Of a stretch of DNA of 40,177 nucleotides, positions 1-8,428 are shown in pieces. The notes beneath the pieces were generated by a model. That model made no database searches and was not told where the DNA came from. It saw only the letters and a program-made list of their open reading frames with translations. The DNA is from Polaromonas sp. (GTDB taxonomy: Bacteria; Pseudomonadota; Gammaproteobacteria; Burkholderiales; Burkholderiaceae_C), in assembly GCF_029945895.1 (NCBI RefSeq), contig NZ_JAQSDL010000046.1, forward strand, positions 1 through 40,177, read 5' to 3'. Numbering within the stretch: position 1 is the stretch's first letter; each line of letters opens with the position of its first letter. The position numbers and the translations under genes are program-made.

Positions 1-2
1 AC

Positions 3-305
3 ATGCGCATGCAGCTGATGGTTGAAGCCCTGGCGCAGAGCATCGAAAAAGCCCGTACGGTGGAATCCGCCGCCGTCGCCGCGCAGCTGGAAAAGGCGAC
101 GGTGCTGTTTGCCGGCCACAAGGGCGTGATGCGCGGCGCCGACCACCAGTTCCAGCAGCCGCTGCTGGTGGCCGTGATGGACAAGCAGGGTGCGCCCGGC
201 GTCAGGTTCGATGTGGAGGGCTCGGGTTACGGCTTTCGCGTGATCAAGACCATTGATGCGGCGCGCTCCAGCCAGCCGCACAGCTGCAGGATGCAGCGGC
301 CCTGA
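3..305 (+). CDS. Branched-chain amino-acid-type ABC transporter substrate-binding protein, C-terminal end
   Basis: Only the last 100 codons are in the window; the reading frame is open to the left edge, so the true start lies outside. The segment resembles the C-terminal lobe of LivK-type periplasmic binding proteins: a helix with AQSIEKA, then a stretch with KGVMRGADHQFQQPLLV, which in this family precedes the final strand. The family binds leucine, isoleucine, valine or related amides in the periplasm and hands them to a Liv-type permease; the ligand cannot be told from this piece. The reading ends at TGA 303-305, 45 bp before the next gene on the same strand. Recognition rests on one short conserved segment, so the specificity is open. 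Confidence 0.7.
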   Translation: MRMQLMVEALAQSIEKARTVESAAVAAQLEKATVLFAGHKGVMRGADHQFQQPLLVAVMDKQGAPGVRFDVEGSGYGFRVIKTIDAARSSQPHSCRMQRP

Positions 306-350
306 ACCGCAGGCCGTCACCCGTCCCGACCCCAACGCTGAAAGACACGC

Positions 351-1541
351 ATGAGACAAGCCGTTTTAGACCTTGAAGAATCAATGATCCGCCAGGTAGC
401 CAATGCCGGCATGGGGCGCAGCGATGTGCTCAGGTTCTGGTTTGGTGAAAGTGACGAGGTCACCCCCGCCTTCATCCGCGACGCCGCCATCGCCTCGCTG
501 CAGCAAGGCGAAACTTTCTACGCGCACAACCTGGGTCTGCCGGAACTGCGCGAAGCGATTGCACGTTACGCCACGGGCTTGCGCTGCGCCGGCGCGGCAG
601 TGATTGATGCGGACCGCATTGCCGTCACCTCGGGTGGCGTGAACGCGCTGATGCTGGCCATGCAGGCGCTGATCGATGCCGGCGATGAAGTGGTGGCGGT
701 CACGCCGGTCTGGCCCAACCTGACCGCGCAGCCGCTGATCATGGGTGCGAGGCTTCGCTGCGTGAGCCTGCGGCCGGTGGCCGGCCAGTGGCAACTCGAT
801 ATGGACGAATTGCTGGCCGCGATCACACCGCAGACCAGGCTCCTGATCGTCAACGCACCGAACAACCCGACCGGCTGGACCCTGAGCCGCGCCGAGCAGG
901 AGGCCTTGCTCGCGCACTGCCGCCGAACCGGCACCTGGATTCTGGCCGACGAGGTGTACGAGCGGCTTTATTACGAACCTGCCGAGAACGGCTGCGCGCC
1001 GAGTTTCCTGGACATTGCGACCCCGGACGACCGGGTGGTCGTCGTGCACAGTTTTTCCAAGAGCTTTCTGATGACCGGCTGGCGCCTGGGCTGGCTGGTG
1101 ATGCCGCCCGGCATGACGCCGCACATGGGCAAGCTGGTGGAGTTCAATACCTCGTGCGCCCCGGTATTCGTCCAGCGGGCCGCCCTCGTGGCGCTGGCAA
1201 GAACCGATGACGTCACGCCTCAGCTGGTGGCCCACCTGAAAACCTGCCGCGACACGCTGGTGCCGCTACTGCAGGCCCCGCCGGGCGTGGAAGTGGCGCC
1301 GGCCCGGGGCGGCATGTATGCGTTTTTCAGGCTGTCGGACCAGGCGCGCTTCGGCGACTCGCTGGCCACGGCGAAACGGCTGGTGGTGGAGGCCGGCCTC
1401 GGGCTGGCCCCCGGCAATGCCTTCATGGTCAATCCGGCGACCGAGGCCCAGGGCTGGCTGCGCTGGTGTTTTGCGAGCCGGGACGTCGCCAGGCTGGAGC
1501 AGGGGGTGGAGCGCCTGGCCCGCTGGCTGCCGGGCGCCTGA
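351..1541 (+). CDS. PLP-dependent class I/II aminotransferase
   Basis: A 396-residue fold-type I aminotransferase of the AspC-like group, expected in the cytoplasm. Visible signatures are NNPTG (171-175, the substrate/PLP loop), DEVY (200-203, the Asp that contacts the pyridine nitrogen and the Tyr that contacts O3') and SFSK (234-237), whose Lys237 should form the Schiff base. It is followed by TGWRLGW, with the phosphate-binding Arg. The length is normal for the family. The start at 351 is the first ATG after the preceding gene and has a purine-rich GAAAGA stretch upstream. The donor amino acid cannot be read from the sequence: aspartate, aromatic or capreomycidine-like aminotransferases all share these motifs. 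The preceding amino-acid transport gene on the same strand makes an amino-acid role natural, but this is inference. The 3' end overlaps the rpsO promoter region. Confidence 0.88.
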   Translation: MRQAVLDLEESMIRQVANAGMGRSDVLRFWFGESDEVTPAFIRDAAIASLQQGETFYAHNLGLPELREAIARYATGLRCAGAAVIDADRIAVTSGGVNALMLAMQALIDAGDEVVAVTPVWPNLTAQPLIMGARLRCVSLRPVAGQWQLDMDELLAAITPQTRLLIVNAPNNPTGWTLSRAEQEALLAHCRRTGTWILADEVYERLYYEPAENGCAPSFLDIATPDDRVVVVHSFSKSFLMTGWRLGWLVMPPGMTPHMGKLVEFNTSCAPVFVQRAALVALARTDDVTPQLVAHLKTCRDTLVPLLQAPPGVEVAPARGGMYAFFRLSDQARFGDSLATAKRLVVEAGLGLAPGNAFMVNPATEAQGWLRWCFASRDVARLEQGVERLARWLPGA

Positions 1542-1566
1542 ACCGGGCCGGAGACTGGGCTATAAT
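1538..1566 (+). promoter_or_regulatory. Probable sigma-70 promoter of rpsO
   Basis: A perfect -10 hexamer TATAAT lies at 1561-1566. Seventeen bases upstream is CTGAAC (1538-1543), a weak -35 sharing only TGA with the consensus. The site overlaps the stop codon of the aminotransferase gene and leaves an rpsO leader of about 115 nt. In enterobacteria S15 represses its own translation through a pseudoknot in such a leader; whether this one folds that way was not tested. Confidence 0.7.
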
Positions 1567-1690
1567 CCAAGGCTCTGCCCAAAAGCGTGCTTTTTCATTC
1601 ATGAAACAGCACCTCGCAGAACACGGCGGCCATGGTCAACTCCCACGTCGGGAACACTGTACCGCTCGCAAGTCATTTCAAGGAAAATCC

Positions 1691-1957
1691 ATGATCGCGA
1701 AATCCATCAAGGCCGACATCGTTCAGGCCAACGCACGCGCCGCCGGCGACACCGGCAGCCCTGAAGTTCAAGTGGCCCTGCTGACCGGCCGCATCAATGA
1801 ACTGATGCCCCATTTCAAGACCCACGCCAAGGACCACCACGGTCGCCGTGGCCTGCTGCGCATGGTGAGCCGCCGCCGCAAGCTGCTGGACTACCTGAAG
1901 TCCAGGGACGCGGCCCGTTATGTTGCACTGATCGCCAAACTTGGCCTGCGCAAATAA
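1691..1957 (+). CDS. rpsO: 30S ribosomal protein S15
   Basis: An 88-residue protein with the full S15 signature: [31 protein letters not shown] and [13 protein letters not shown]15 is a primary binder of the 16S rRNA central domain and helps assemble the small-subunit platform. The start at 1691 is chosen because it gives the canonical N-terminus and length and because AAGGAAAA lies just upstream. An in-frame upstream extension to 1466 exists but has no family support. The gene has its own TATAAT promoter and is closed by a strong hairpin terminator before pnp. The rpsO-pnp order is conserved across proteobacteria and links ribosome assembly with RNA decay. Confidence 0.98.
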   Translation: MIAKSIKADIVQANARAAGDTGSPEVQVALLTGRINELMPHFKTHAKDHHGRRGLLRMVSRRRKLLDYLKSRDAARYVALIAKLGLRK

Positions 1958-1971
1958 GCGGTAAACCCAAC

Positions 1972-2009
1972 AAAAAGCGCCTGAGTTAGTTCACTAGCTC
2001 AGGCGTTTT
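1972..2009 (+). terminator. Rho-independent terminator between rpsO and pnp
   Basis: Perfect arms CGCCTGAG (1978-1985) and CTCAGGCG (1998-2005) extend inward through a T-G wobble and three more pairs to a TTCA tetraloop. Four T residues follow (2006-2009), and A residues at 1972-1976 mirror them, so it could work in both directions. It starts 15 nt after the rpsO stop. In the equivalent place in enteric bacteria a partially read-through terminator controls how much pnp message comes from the rpsO promoter. Confidence 0.88.
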
Positions 2010-2048
2010 GCACTTCAAATAGCGGAAAAAAAACAATTTCAGAAGCGC

Positions 2049-2092
2049 CATCGGCGCCGATGATTGACTTCGGAGCAAGGCAAAACGATCAC
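2049..2092 (+). promoter_or_regulatory. Perfect 14-bp palindrome and candidate pnp promoter
   Basis: CATCGGCGCCGATG (2049-2062) is a perfect palindrome without spacer. Directly after it is TTGACT (2064-2069), a good -35, with GATCAC 17 nt further on, a poor -10. The position after the rpsO terminator suits a separate pnp promoter, but the -10 match is weak. Confidence 0.35.
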
Positions 2093-2093
2093 G

Positions 2094-2154
2094 CGCTGTG
2101 TCATTCCACAAGAAAAGACCTGTTGTTGCAGGCATTTTGTGGAATGGCATCGTG
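2094..2154 (+). promoter_or_regulatory. Long stem-loop in the pnp leader
   Basis: Perfect 10-bp arms CATTCCACAA (2102-2111) and TTGTGGAATG (2137-2146) continue outward with mostly paired bases (2094-2101 with 2147-2154) and enclose a second small stem, CCTG 2119-2122 with CAGG 2129-2132. The paired region totals about 20 bp and ends 65 nt before the pnp start. In E. coli an RNase III-cleaved leader duplex lets PNPase repress its own messenger. The position and shape match that system; cleavage here is inference. Confidence 0.65.
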
Positions 2155-2219
2155 TTCTGCCAGCCACCCCTCCGGGCTCCTGCACTGCCTCAAGTGCTTG
2201 AAACTAGTGGAGATAAACC

Positions 2220-4337
2220 ATGAGCATTTTCAACAAAGTCACCAAATCCTTCCAGTGGGGCCAGCACAAGGTCACGATGGAAACCGGCGAAGTTGCACGC
2301 CAGTCAGGCGGCGCCGTGTTGCTGGATATGGATGGCACTGTGGTGCTGGCCACCGTGGTCGCCAAAGCCGACGCCAAGCCAGGCCAGGACTTTTTCCCCC
2401 TGACCGTTGACTACCTTGAAAAGACCTATGCCGCCGGCCGTATTCCCGGCAGCTTTTTCAAGCGTGAAGGCCGTCCCAGCGAGTTCGAGACGCTGACCTC
2501 GCGCCTGATCGACCGCCCGATCCGACCGCTGTTTCCTGAAGGCTTCTTCAACGAAGTGCAGGTCGTGATCCATGTGCTTTCGCTCAATCCTGAAATCGAA
2601 GGCGACATTCCTGCGCTGATCGCTTCCAGTGCCGCGCTGGCCATTTCCGGCATTCCGTTCAACGGCCCGATCGGCGCCGCCCGCGTGGCCTACATTGATG
2701 GCCAGTACGTGCTGAACCCTGGCAAGACCCAGCTCAAGGACTCCAGCATGGACCTGGTTGTGGCCGGTACCGAAGCCGCCGTGCTGATGGTCGAGTCCGA
2801 AGCCAAACAACTGTCTGAAGAAATCATGCTCGGCGCCATCGTGTTTGGCCATGAGCAGGGCAACATCGCCATCAACGCGATCCACGAACTCGTTCGTGAT
2901 GCCGGCAAGCCGGTCTGGGACTGGCGTGCGCCTGCCAAGGACGAGGTTCTGATTGCCAAGGTGGTTGCGCTGGCCGAAGAGAAGCTGGTGGCTGCCTACC
3001 AGATCCGCAACAAGCAGGCCCGCACCCACGCCACGCGTGAAGTGACCACCTGGACCAAGATGGGCCTGAAGGCCGAGGGCGTCGAATTCGACAGCGTGGC
3101 TGTGGACGGCATGCTTTTCGACATTGAAGCCAAAATCGTGCGCAGCCAGATCCTGGCCGGCGACCCGCGTATCGACGGCCGCGACACACGCACCGTGCGC
3201 CCCATCGAGATCCGCAACAGCGTCTTGCCCCGCACCCACGGTTCCGCCCTGTTCACGCGCGGCGAGACCCAGGCGCTGGTGATCACCACGCTGGGCACCG
3301 AGCGCGATGCACAGCGCATTGATGCCTTGTCGGGCGACTACGAAGACCGCTTCATGCTGCACTACAACATGCCTCCGTTCGCCACCGGCGAAACCGGCCG
3401 TGTGGGCAGCCCGAAACGCCGCGAAATCGGCCACGGCCGCCTCGCCAAGCGCGCGCTGATCGCCGTGCTGCCGACCAAGGAAGAGTTCCCGTACACCATG
3501 CGTGTCGTGAGCGAGATCACCGAGTCCAACGGCTCGTCGTCGATGGCCTCCGTCTGCGGCGGCTGCCTGTCGCTGATGGACGCCGGTGTGCCGATGAAGG
3601 CCCACGTGGCCGGCATCGCCATGGGTTTGATCAAGGAAGACAACCGCTTTGCGGTGCTGACCGACATCCTGGGCGACGAAGATCACCTGGGCGACATGGA
3701 CTTCAAAGTGGCCGGTACCACCGGCGGCATCACCGCGCTGCAGATGGACATCAAGATCCAGGGCATCACGAAAGAAATCATGCAGGTCGCATTGGCCCAG
3801 GCCAAGGAAGCCCGCATGCACATCCTGGGCAAGATGCAGGAAGCCATGGGCGAAGCCAAGGCCGAGGTTTCGGACTTCGCTCCGCGCCTGTATGTCATGA
3901 AGATCAACCCCGAGAAAATCCGTGACGTGATCGGCAAGGGCGGCGCCGTGATCCGTGCGCTGACCGAAGAAACCGGCACGCAGATCAACATCGAGGAAGA
4001 CGGCACCATCACCATCGCGTCGAACGACAGCGTCAAGGCCGACGAAGCCAAGCGCCGCATCGCCGAGATCACCGCCGAAGTCGAAATCGGCAAGGTCTAC
4101 GAAGGCGCGGTCACCAAGATCCTCGACTTCGGTGCGCTGGTCAACCTGTTGCCCGGCAAGGACGGCCTGCTGCACATCAGCCAGATCGCCCACGAACGCG
4201 TCGAGCGCGTGAGCGACTACCTGAGCGAAGGCCAGATCGTCAAGGTCAAGGTTCTGGAAACCGACGAAAAAGGCCGCGTCAAACTGTCCATGAAGGCGCT
4301 GCTGGATCGTCCGGCCCAAGGGCAGGATCAGGGCTGA
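2220..4337 (+). CDS. pnp: Polyribonucleotide nucleotidyltransferase (PNPase)
   Basis: A 705-residue PNPase, which degrades RNA 3' to 5' with phosphate, releasing nucleoside diphosphates, and can add tails in reverse; it is a core degradosome component. It has two RNase PH-like domains. The second holds the catalytic segment [14 protein letters not shown] (482-495), with acidic residues at 486 and 492, and FATGETGR earlier. A KH domain follows with VIGKGG (570-575), then an S1 domain (about 622-692) with KVYEGAV, FGALV and GLLHISQI. The start at 2220 has GGAG upstream (2209-2212) and gives the standard MSIFNKV N-terminus. The C-terminus stops soon after S1, so there is no long acidic tail. The leader carries a long hairpin, suggesting autoregulation. 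A short palindromic repeat begins three bases after the stop. Confidence 0.98.
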   Translation: MSIFNKVTKSFQWGQHKVTMETGEVARQSGGAVLLDMDGTVVLATVVAKADAKPGQDFFPLTVDYLEKTYAAGRIPGSFFKREGRPSEFETLTSRLIDRPIRPLFPEGFFNEVQVVIHVLSLNPEIEGDIPALIASSAALAISGIPFNGPIGAARVAYIDGQYVLNPGKTQLKDSSMDLVVAGTEAAVLMVESEAKQLSEEIMLGAIVFGHEQGNIAINAIHELVRDAGKPVWDWRAPAKDEVLIAKVVALAEEKLVAAYQIRNKQARTHATREVTTWTKMGLKAEGVEFDSVAVDGMLFDIEAKIVRSQILAGDPRIDGRDTRTVRPIEIRNSVLPRTHGSALFTRGETQALVITTLGTERDAQRIDALSGDYEDRFMLHYNMPPFATGETGRVGSPKRREIGHGRLAKRALIAVLPTKEEFPYTMRVVSEITESNGSSSMASVCGGCLSLMDAGVPMKAHVAGIAMGLIKEDNRFAVLTDILGDEDHLGDMDFKVAGTTGGITALQMDIKIQGITKEIMQVALAQAKEARMHILGKMQEAMGEAKAEVSDFAPRLYVMKINPEKIRDVIGKGGAVIRALTEETGTQINIEEDGTITIASNDSVKADEAKRRIAEITAEVEIGKVYEGAVTKILDFGALVNLLPGKDGLLHISQIAHERVERVSDYLSEGQIVKVKVLETDEKGRVKLSMKALLDRPAQGQDQG

Positions 4338-4340
4338 TCT

Positions 4341-4398
4341 GCTATTGATTTTGTAGCTGTCGGTGCACGTCCAACGTGGGCTGCAGCCACAAATGATC
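4341..4398 (+). repeat. Dispersed GCTAT...AGC element, intergenic copy 1
   Basis: The 17-nt core GCTATTGATTTTGTAGC (4341-4357) starts 3 nt after the pnp stop. The following bases (CTGTCGG..., later GGGCTGCAG) resemble those following the copy at 32542, so the full element is about 55-60 nt. Within it CACGT-CCA-ACGTG can form a small hairpin. See also 12795, 25396, 27984 and 32542. Confidence 0.65.
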
Positions 4399-4408
4399 TG
4401 GAAAATCC

Positions 4409-5410
4409 ATGAAAGCAGTCGAAATCACCACTTTTGGGGCGCCTGAGGTTCTGCGCCTGGGCGAGCGGCCCGATCCGGTTGCCGGTCCCGGCGAATTGCT
4501 GATCCGTGTTGCTGCGTCGGGTGTGAACCGCCCCGATGTCCTGCAGCGCACCGGCAACTACCCGGTGCCGCCCGGGGCGTCGGATATTCCGGGGCTGGAA
4601 GTGGCGGGGACCATCGTCAGCGGCGATGCCCAGGCCATGGCGCAGGCCAGGCTGAACGTGGGCGACCGTGTCTGCGCGCTGGTGGCCGGCGGCGGTTACG
4701 CCGAATTGTGCGTGGCGCCGGTGGGCCAATGTCTGCCGGTTCCGGCGGGCCTCAGCGACATCGAGGCAGCTTCGCTGCCCGAAACATTTTTTACCGTCTG
4801 GAGCAATGTGTTCGACCGGGTGCGTCTGCAGAAGGGCGAAACCCTGCTGATTCAGGGCGGCTCCAGCGGCATCGGCGTGACGGCCATCCAGATGGCCAAG
4901 GCGCTGGGCGCCACGGTGCTGGTCACGGCCGGCAGCGACGACAAGTGCGCCGCCTGCGTGGCCCTTGGTGCCGACCACGCGATCAACTACAAGACCAGCG
5001 ACTTTGTCGAAGAAGTCAAGAAGCTCACGGCCGGCCAGGGTGTCCATGTCATTCTCGACATGGTTGCCGGCAGCTACGTGGTGCGTGAGGTCGAGTGCCT
5101 CGCCGAAGACGGCCGTCTGGTGATCATTGCAGTGCAGGGCGGTCTGAAGGCCGAGTTCAATGCGGGCCTGGTGTTGCGCAAACGCCTGACCATCACCGGT
5201 TCGACCCTTCGGCCGCGTTCCATTGAGTTCAAGGCTGCGATTGCCACGGCCTTGCGGGACAAGGTCTGGCCGCTGATTGCCGGCGGTGCGATCAAGCCCG
5301 TGATCCACAGCACCTTTGCCGCGGCCGATGCCGCCCAGGCGCATGCGCTCATGGAGTCGAACCAGCACATCGGCAAAATCGTTCTGACCTGGCAGGCACC
5401 CGCAACATGA
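4409..5410 (+). CDS. NAD(P)H quinone oxidoreductase, PIG3/QOR family
   Basis: A 333-residue zinc-free medium-chain dehydrogenase/reductase. The N-terminal GroES-like half has [13 protein letters not shown] (38-50) and GLEVAGTI, and the Rossmann half has the nucleotide loop GGSSGIG (150-156). The ASGVNRPD...GNYPVPPG pattern is typical of the PIG3 branch, which reduces quinones with NADPH. The zinc ligands of alcohol dehydrogenases are absent. The stop overlaps the tpiA start by four bases (ATGA), so the two are translationally coupled. The same order appears in many Burkholderiales from memory; the metabolic link to tpiA is not obvious. The start at 4409 follows GGAAAATCC. Confidence 0.9.
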   Translation: MKAVEITTFGAPEVLRLGERPDPVAGPGELLIRVAASGVNRPDVLQRTGNYPVPPGASDIPGLEVAGTIVSGDAQAMAQARLNVGDRVCALVAGGGYAELCVAPVGQCLPVPAGLSDIEAASLPETFFTVWSNVFDRVRLQKGETLLIQGGSSGIGVTAIQMAKALGATVLVTAGSDDKCAACVALGADHAINYKTSDFVEEVKKLTAGQGVHVILDMVAGSYVVREVECLAEDGRLVIIAVQGGLKAEFNAGLVLRKRLTITGSTLRPRSIEFKAAIATALRDKVWPLIAGGAIKPVIHSTFAAADAAQAHALMESNQHIGKIVLTWQAPAT

Positions 5411-6165
5411 AAAAACTCATCGCAGGAAACTGGAAGATGAACGGCGGCCTGGCTGCCAACGAAGCCTTGCTGCAGGCGCTGGCGGCCGGTTTGCCCGCGC
5501 AGCCGGGTTGCGCGGTGGCGGTGTGTGTTCCGGCGCCGTACCTGGCGCAGTTCCAGGCGCTGGCTCAGGCCTTGCCGGCATTGGCTGCCATTGATCTGGG
5601 GGCGCAGGACGTTTCGGCCAAGGTCTCCGGGGCTTACACCGGTGAAGTCAGCGCGTCCATGCTGAAGGACTTCGGCTGCCGTTACGCCATCGTCGGCCAT
5701 TCGGAGCGCCGCCAGTACCACTTCGAGACCGATGCACTGGTGGCCGAAAAAGCGCAGCAGGCGCTGGCAGCGGGCATCACGCCGATTGTCTGTGTCGGCG
5801 AGACGCTGGCGGAACGCGAAGCAGGGCAGACCGAGAGCGTCGTCAAGCGCCAGCTGGCAGCGGTGATTCATGCCAACGGCCATTGCATCAGCGAGATCGT
5901 CGTGGCGTATGAACCCGTCTGGGCGATAGGCACCGGCAGGACCGCGACGCCCGAGCAGGCGCAGGCCGTGCACGCGGTGCTCAGGGCTCAGCTCAAGGCG
6001 GCGACGGACCAGTCCGCGCGCGTGAAAATTCTGTACGGCGGGAGCATGAATGCGGCCAATGCCGCAACGCTGCTGAGCCAGCCTGATATCGACGGCGGCC
6101 TGATCGGCGGCGCGTCGCTCAAGGCCCCCGATTTTTTGACGATTATTGCTGCAACCGCCGTCTGA
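5407..6165 (+). CDS. tpiA: Triosephosphate isomerase
   Basis: A 252-residue TIM-barrel enzyme that interconverts dihydroxyacetone phosphate and glyceraldehyde 3-phosphate in glycolysis and gluconeogenesis. Catalytic residues are visible: Asn8 and Lys10 in GNWKMNG, His98 in VGHSERR, and Glu169 in [11 protein letters not shown]. The phosphate loops YGGSMN and GGLIGGASL are near the C-terminus. The length is normal. The start codon overlaps the stop of the upstream oxidoreductase (ATGA at 5407-5410), and secG begins 33 nt after the stop, so all three genes probably share one transcript. Confidence 0.98.
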   Translation: MKKLIAGNWKMNGGLAANEALLQALAAGLPAQPGCAVAVCVPAPYLAQFQALAQALPALAAIDLGAQDVSAKVSGAYTGEVSASMLKDFGCRYAIVGHSERRQYHFETDALVAEKAQQALAAGITPIVCVGETLAEREAGQTESVVKRQLAAVIHANGHCISEIVVAYEPVWAIGTGRTATPEQAQAVHAVLRAQLKAATDQSARVKILYGGSMNAANAATLLSQPDIDGGLIGGASLKAPDFLTIIAATAV

Positions 6166-6198
6166 CGGGCGGAGCATGCTATTTAATTAGGAGTAAAC

Positions 6199-6609
6199 AT
6201 GAACGTTTTGTTAACCATTGTCCTGGCGATCCAGATGCTCACCGCGCTGGGCATGATTGGCCTGATCCTCGTGCAGCACGGCAAGGGCGCCGACATGGGA
6301 GCGGCTTTTGGCAGCGGCGGTTCCGGCAGCCTGTTTGGCGCCAGCGGCAGTGCCAACTTCCTGTCGCGCACGACGGCCGTCCTGGCGGCCGTGTTTTTTG
6401 CGTGCACCCTGCTGCTGGCCTACTTCGGCAACGCGCGCCCGCAGACCGGCACCAGCGTGCTGGAAGGTGCAGCCATCACTGCGCCCGCGCCGCCTCCTAC
6501 TGGCGCGGGTCAGATCCCCGGTACGGCAAGCCCTGCACCGACAGCCGGTGCAGTGGCGGTGCCGCCGGCGCCAGCAGCTTCGGGTGCAGGTCAGATCCCG
6601 ACGAAATAG
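6199..6609 (+). CDS. secG: Preprotein translocase subunit SecG
   Basis: A 136-residue inner-membrane subunit of the SecYEG channel that assists SecA-driven export. Two hydrophobic segments (about 2-22 and 53-73) flank the conserved loop with LVQHGKGADMGAAFG and GSGSLFGASG. After the second segment an Ala/Pro-rich tail of about 55 residues has two near-repeats (TGAGQIPG and SGAGQIPT) and no predicted domain; such tails are common in betaproteobacterial SecG. AGGAG precedes the start at 6199. The gene lies between tpiA and tRNA-Leu on the same strand. Confidence 0.96.
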   Translation: MNVLLTIVLAIQMLTALGMIGLILVQHGKGADMGAAFGSGGSGSLFGASGSANFLSRTTAVLAAVFFACTLLLAYFGNARPQTGTSVLEGAAITAPAPPPTGAGQIPGTASPAPTAGAVAVPPAPAASGAGQIPTK

Positions 6610-6619
6610 CACTACAAAG

Positions 6620-6645
6620 GTGCCGTTCTCCTCAGGGAACGGCAC
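6620..6645 (+). other. Stable hairpin after secG
   Basis: GTGCCGTTC (6620-6628) pairs perfectly with GAACGGCAC (6637-6645); two inner pairs close a CTCA loop, giving 11 bp. It starts 11 nt after the secG stop. No T-run follows, so it may protect or process the 3' end rather than terminate, before the tRNA at 6725. Confidence 0.6.
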
Positions 6646-6724
6646 AAATTCAGGGTAAACTCTGAGACTGACCGGAAAGCCAAAAACCGCAAGGTTCCTC
6701 ATGCAATCCGGACAGATAAAAACC

Positions 6725-6809
6725 GCGGACGTGGTGAAATTGGTAGACACGCTATCTTGAGGGGGTAGTGGCGAAAGCTGTGCGAGTTCGAGTCTCGCCG
6801 TCCGCACCA
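6725..6809 (+). tRNA. tRNA-Leu (anticodon GAG)
   Basis: An 85-nt class II tRNA. The acceptor arms GCGGACG (6725-6731) and CGTCCGC (6799-6805) are fully paired. The discriminator A is at 6806 and CCA is encoded at 6807-6809. The anticodon stem CTATC/GGTAG closes a TTGAGGG loop, giving anticodon GAG, which reads CUC and CUU. A long variable arm (TGGCGAAAGCTGTG region) and the T-arm CGAG-TTCGAGT-CTCG are present. It sits between secG and nuoA on the same strand, so it may be cut out of a longer transcript. No integrase or attachment-site duplication is visible beside it. Confidence 0.97.
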
Positions 6810-6906
6810 CCTACGGGCACTGGCCAGTACTGCGCATGCAGGGCTCAGGGCCTTGAACGGCAAAACCGGCATTGAGCACAAGCGGCTTGCAGAAGTTGAA
6901 TCGACG

Positions 6907-7266
6907 ATGAACCTCGACCAATACCTCCCCGTCCTGTTGTTTATCCTGGTGGGCGTGGCAGTCGGCGTGGTGCCCCAGGTGCTGGGCCGTCTGCTTGGTC
7001 CGAACAAGCCGGACAGCGAAAAGAACTCCCCTTATGAATGCGGCTTTGAGGCGTTTGAAGATGCCCGCATGAAGTTCGATGTGCGTTATTACCTCGTCGC
7101 CATCCTGTTCATTCTTTTCGACCTCGAAATCGCATTCCTGTTTCCGTGGGCCGTGGCGCTCAAGGAAATCGGTCCGGTCGGTTTCTGGTCCATGATGATT
7201 TTCCTCGGCATTCTGGTCGTCGGTTTTGCCTACGAGTGGAAAAAAGGCGCCCTGGACTGGGAATAG
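6907..7266 (+). CDS. nuoA: NADH-quinone oxidoreductase subunit A
   Basis: A 119-residue membrane subunit with three hydrophobic helices at the junction between the peripheral and membrane arms of complex I. The conserved loop [20 protein letters not shown] and the [10 protein letters not shown] helix are the family signature; the Cys in ECG lies next to the quinone entrance. The start at 6907 (MNLDQYLP) is chosen over an in-frame ATG at 6853, whose extra 18 residues are hydrophilic and lack family support. It is the first gene of the 14-gene nuo operon. No clear promoter is seen in the 97 bp after the tRNA, so transcription may come from upstream. Confidence 0.97.
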   Translation: MNLDQYLPVLLFILVGVAVGVVPQVLGRLLGPNKPDSEKNSPYECGFEAFEDARMKFDVRYYLVAILFILFDLEIAFLFPWAVALKEIGPVGFWSMMIFLGILVVGFAYEWKKGALDWE

Positions 7267-7315
7267 CTCACCAAGACTCAGCGGCTGCCCGCGCAGCCGC
7301 CACAAAGGGACGGGT

Positions 7316-7795
7316 ATGTCACTAGAAGGTGTTTTCAATGAAGGCTTCATGACCACGAGTTACGACTCGGTGGTCAACTGGGCCAAGACCGGGTCGCTCT
7401 GGCCCATGACCTTTGGCCTGGCCTGCTGCGCCGTCGAGATGATGCACGCCGGTGCCGCGCGTTACGACATCGACCGCTTCGGCATGCTGTTTCGACCCAG
7501 CCCACGCCAGTCCGACCTGATGATTGTGGCCGGCACGCTGTGCAACAAGATGGGCCCGGCCCTGCGCAAGGTGTACGACCAGATGTCCGAGCCGCGCTGG
7601 GTGCTGTCCATGGGGTCGTGCGCCAACGGAGGCGGTTATTACCACTACAGTTATTCGGTCGTGCGCGGCTGCGACCGCATTGTGCCGGTCGATGTCTACG
7701 TGCCGGGCTGTCCGCCGACGGCCGAAGCGCTGTTGTACGGCATCATCCAGTTGCAGCAGAAAATCCGCCGCACCAACACCATTGCGAGGGCTTGA
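7316..7795 (+). CDS. nuoB: NADH-quinone oxidoreductase subunit B
   Basis: A 159-residue peripheral subunit carrying cluster N2, the last [4Fe-4S] centre before quinone. The ligands are the tandem Cys37-Cys38 in LACCAVEMM, Cys102 in GSCANGG and Cys132 in [11 protein letters not shown]. The start at 7316 is chosen because it yields the usual MSLEG-V-NEGF N-terminus and is preceded by AAAGGGACGGG; an in-frame extension to 7226 overlaps nuoA and is not supported. The stop shares one base with the nuoC start (TGATG). Confidence 0.98.
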   Translation: MSLEGVFNEGFMTTSYDSVVNWAKTGSLWPMTFGLACCAVEMMHAGAARYDIDRFGMLFRPSPRQSDLMIVAGTLCNKMGPALRKVYDQMSEPRWVLSMGSCANGGGYYHYSYSVVRGCDRIVPVDVYVPGCPPTAEALLYGIIQLQQKIRRTNTIARA

Positions 7796-8406
7796 TGGGT
7801 CCTCTGCATCCTGCTACTGCTGAACAACTCGCAGCTACGCTTGCTGCCGCCCTCGGTGAAAAAGCCAGGCGCGTGAGCGTTGCGCTGGGTGAACTGACGG
7901 TCGTTGTGGCCGCGCCCGACTACGCTGCCGCCGCGCTGATCCTGCGCGACACCCCGGGCTGCCAGTTTGAACAACTCATCGACCTCTGCGGCATCGACTA
8001 CTCCGAATACGCCGACGGCCGCTACGACGGCCGTCGTTTCTGTGTGGCCTCGCACCTGCTGTCGGTCAGCCTGAACCAGCGCGTGCGGCTCAAGGTCTTC
8101 TGCGACGACGACGATTTCCCGGTTGTGGCCTCGCTCACGGAGGTGTGGAATTCGGCCAACTGGTTCGAGCGCGAGGCGTTCGACCTGTTCGGCATCATCT
8201 TTGAAGGTCACAACGACCTGCGCCGCATCCTGACCGACTACGGCTTCATCGGCCATCCTTTCCGCAAGGACTTCCCGACCACCGGCCACGTCGAGATGCG
8301 TTACGACCCCGAGCAGAAACGCGTGATCTACCAGCCGGTGACGATCGAGCCGCGTGAAACCACTCCGCGCGTGATCCGTGAAGACAACTACGGCGGACTG
8401 CAGTAA
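7795..8406 (+). CDS. nuoC: NADH-quinone oxidoreductase subunit C
   Basis: A 203-residue 30-kDa-type subunit that packs against NuoD in the hydrophilic arm. The signature is [13 protein letters not shown], then [13 protein letters not shown] and [11 protein letters not shown] near the C-terminus. It is separate from NuoD, unlike the fused NuoCD of E. coli. The start at 7795 overlaps the nuoB stop by one base, with GAGGG a few bases upstream. An in-frame opening back to 7540 lies inside nuoB and is not used. The first 60 residues are variable, as in the family. Confidence 0.97.
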   Translation: MGPLHPATAEQLAATLAAALGEKARRVSVALGELTVVVAAPDYAAAALILRDTPGCQFEQLIDLCGIDYSEYADGRYDGRRFCVASHLLSVSLNQRVRLKVFCDDDDFPVVASLTEVWNSANWFEREAFDLFGIIFEGHNDLRRILTDYGFIGHPFRKDFPTTGHVEMRYDPEQKRVIYQPVTIEPRETTPRVIREDNYGGLQ

Positions 8407-8428
8407 GCCGCGAGGCAAGAGATACCCC

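Noticed and set aside
2060..2410. Short plus-strand open frame across the pnp leader
   Set aside because: It overlaps the leader hairpin and the pnp start in another frame, and has no ribosome-binding site or family signature.
2304..4319. 671-codon open frame antisense to pnp
   Set aside because: It mirrors the codon pattern of a GC-rich gene on the other strand, is rich in His, Asp, Gln and Gly, and has no recognisable domain; pnp itself is certain.
6620..6645. Rho-independent terminator after secG
   Set aside because: The stem is strong but no T-run follows; it is kept only as a hairpin.
6725..6809. tRNA-Leu as an integration site for a mobile element
   Set aside because: No integrase, no duplicated 3' tRNA segment, and housekeeping genes continue on both sides.
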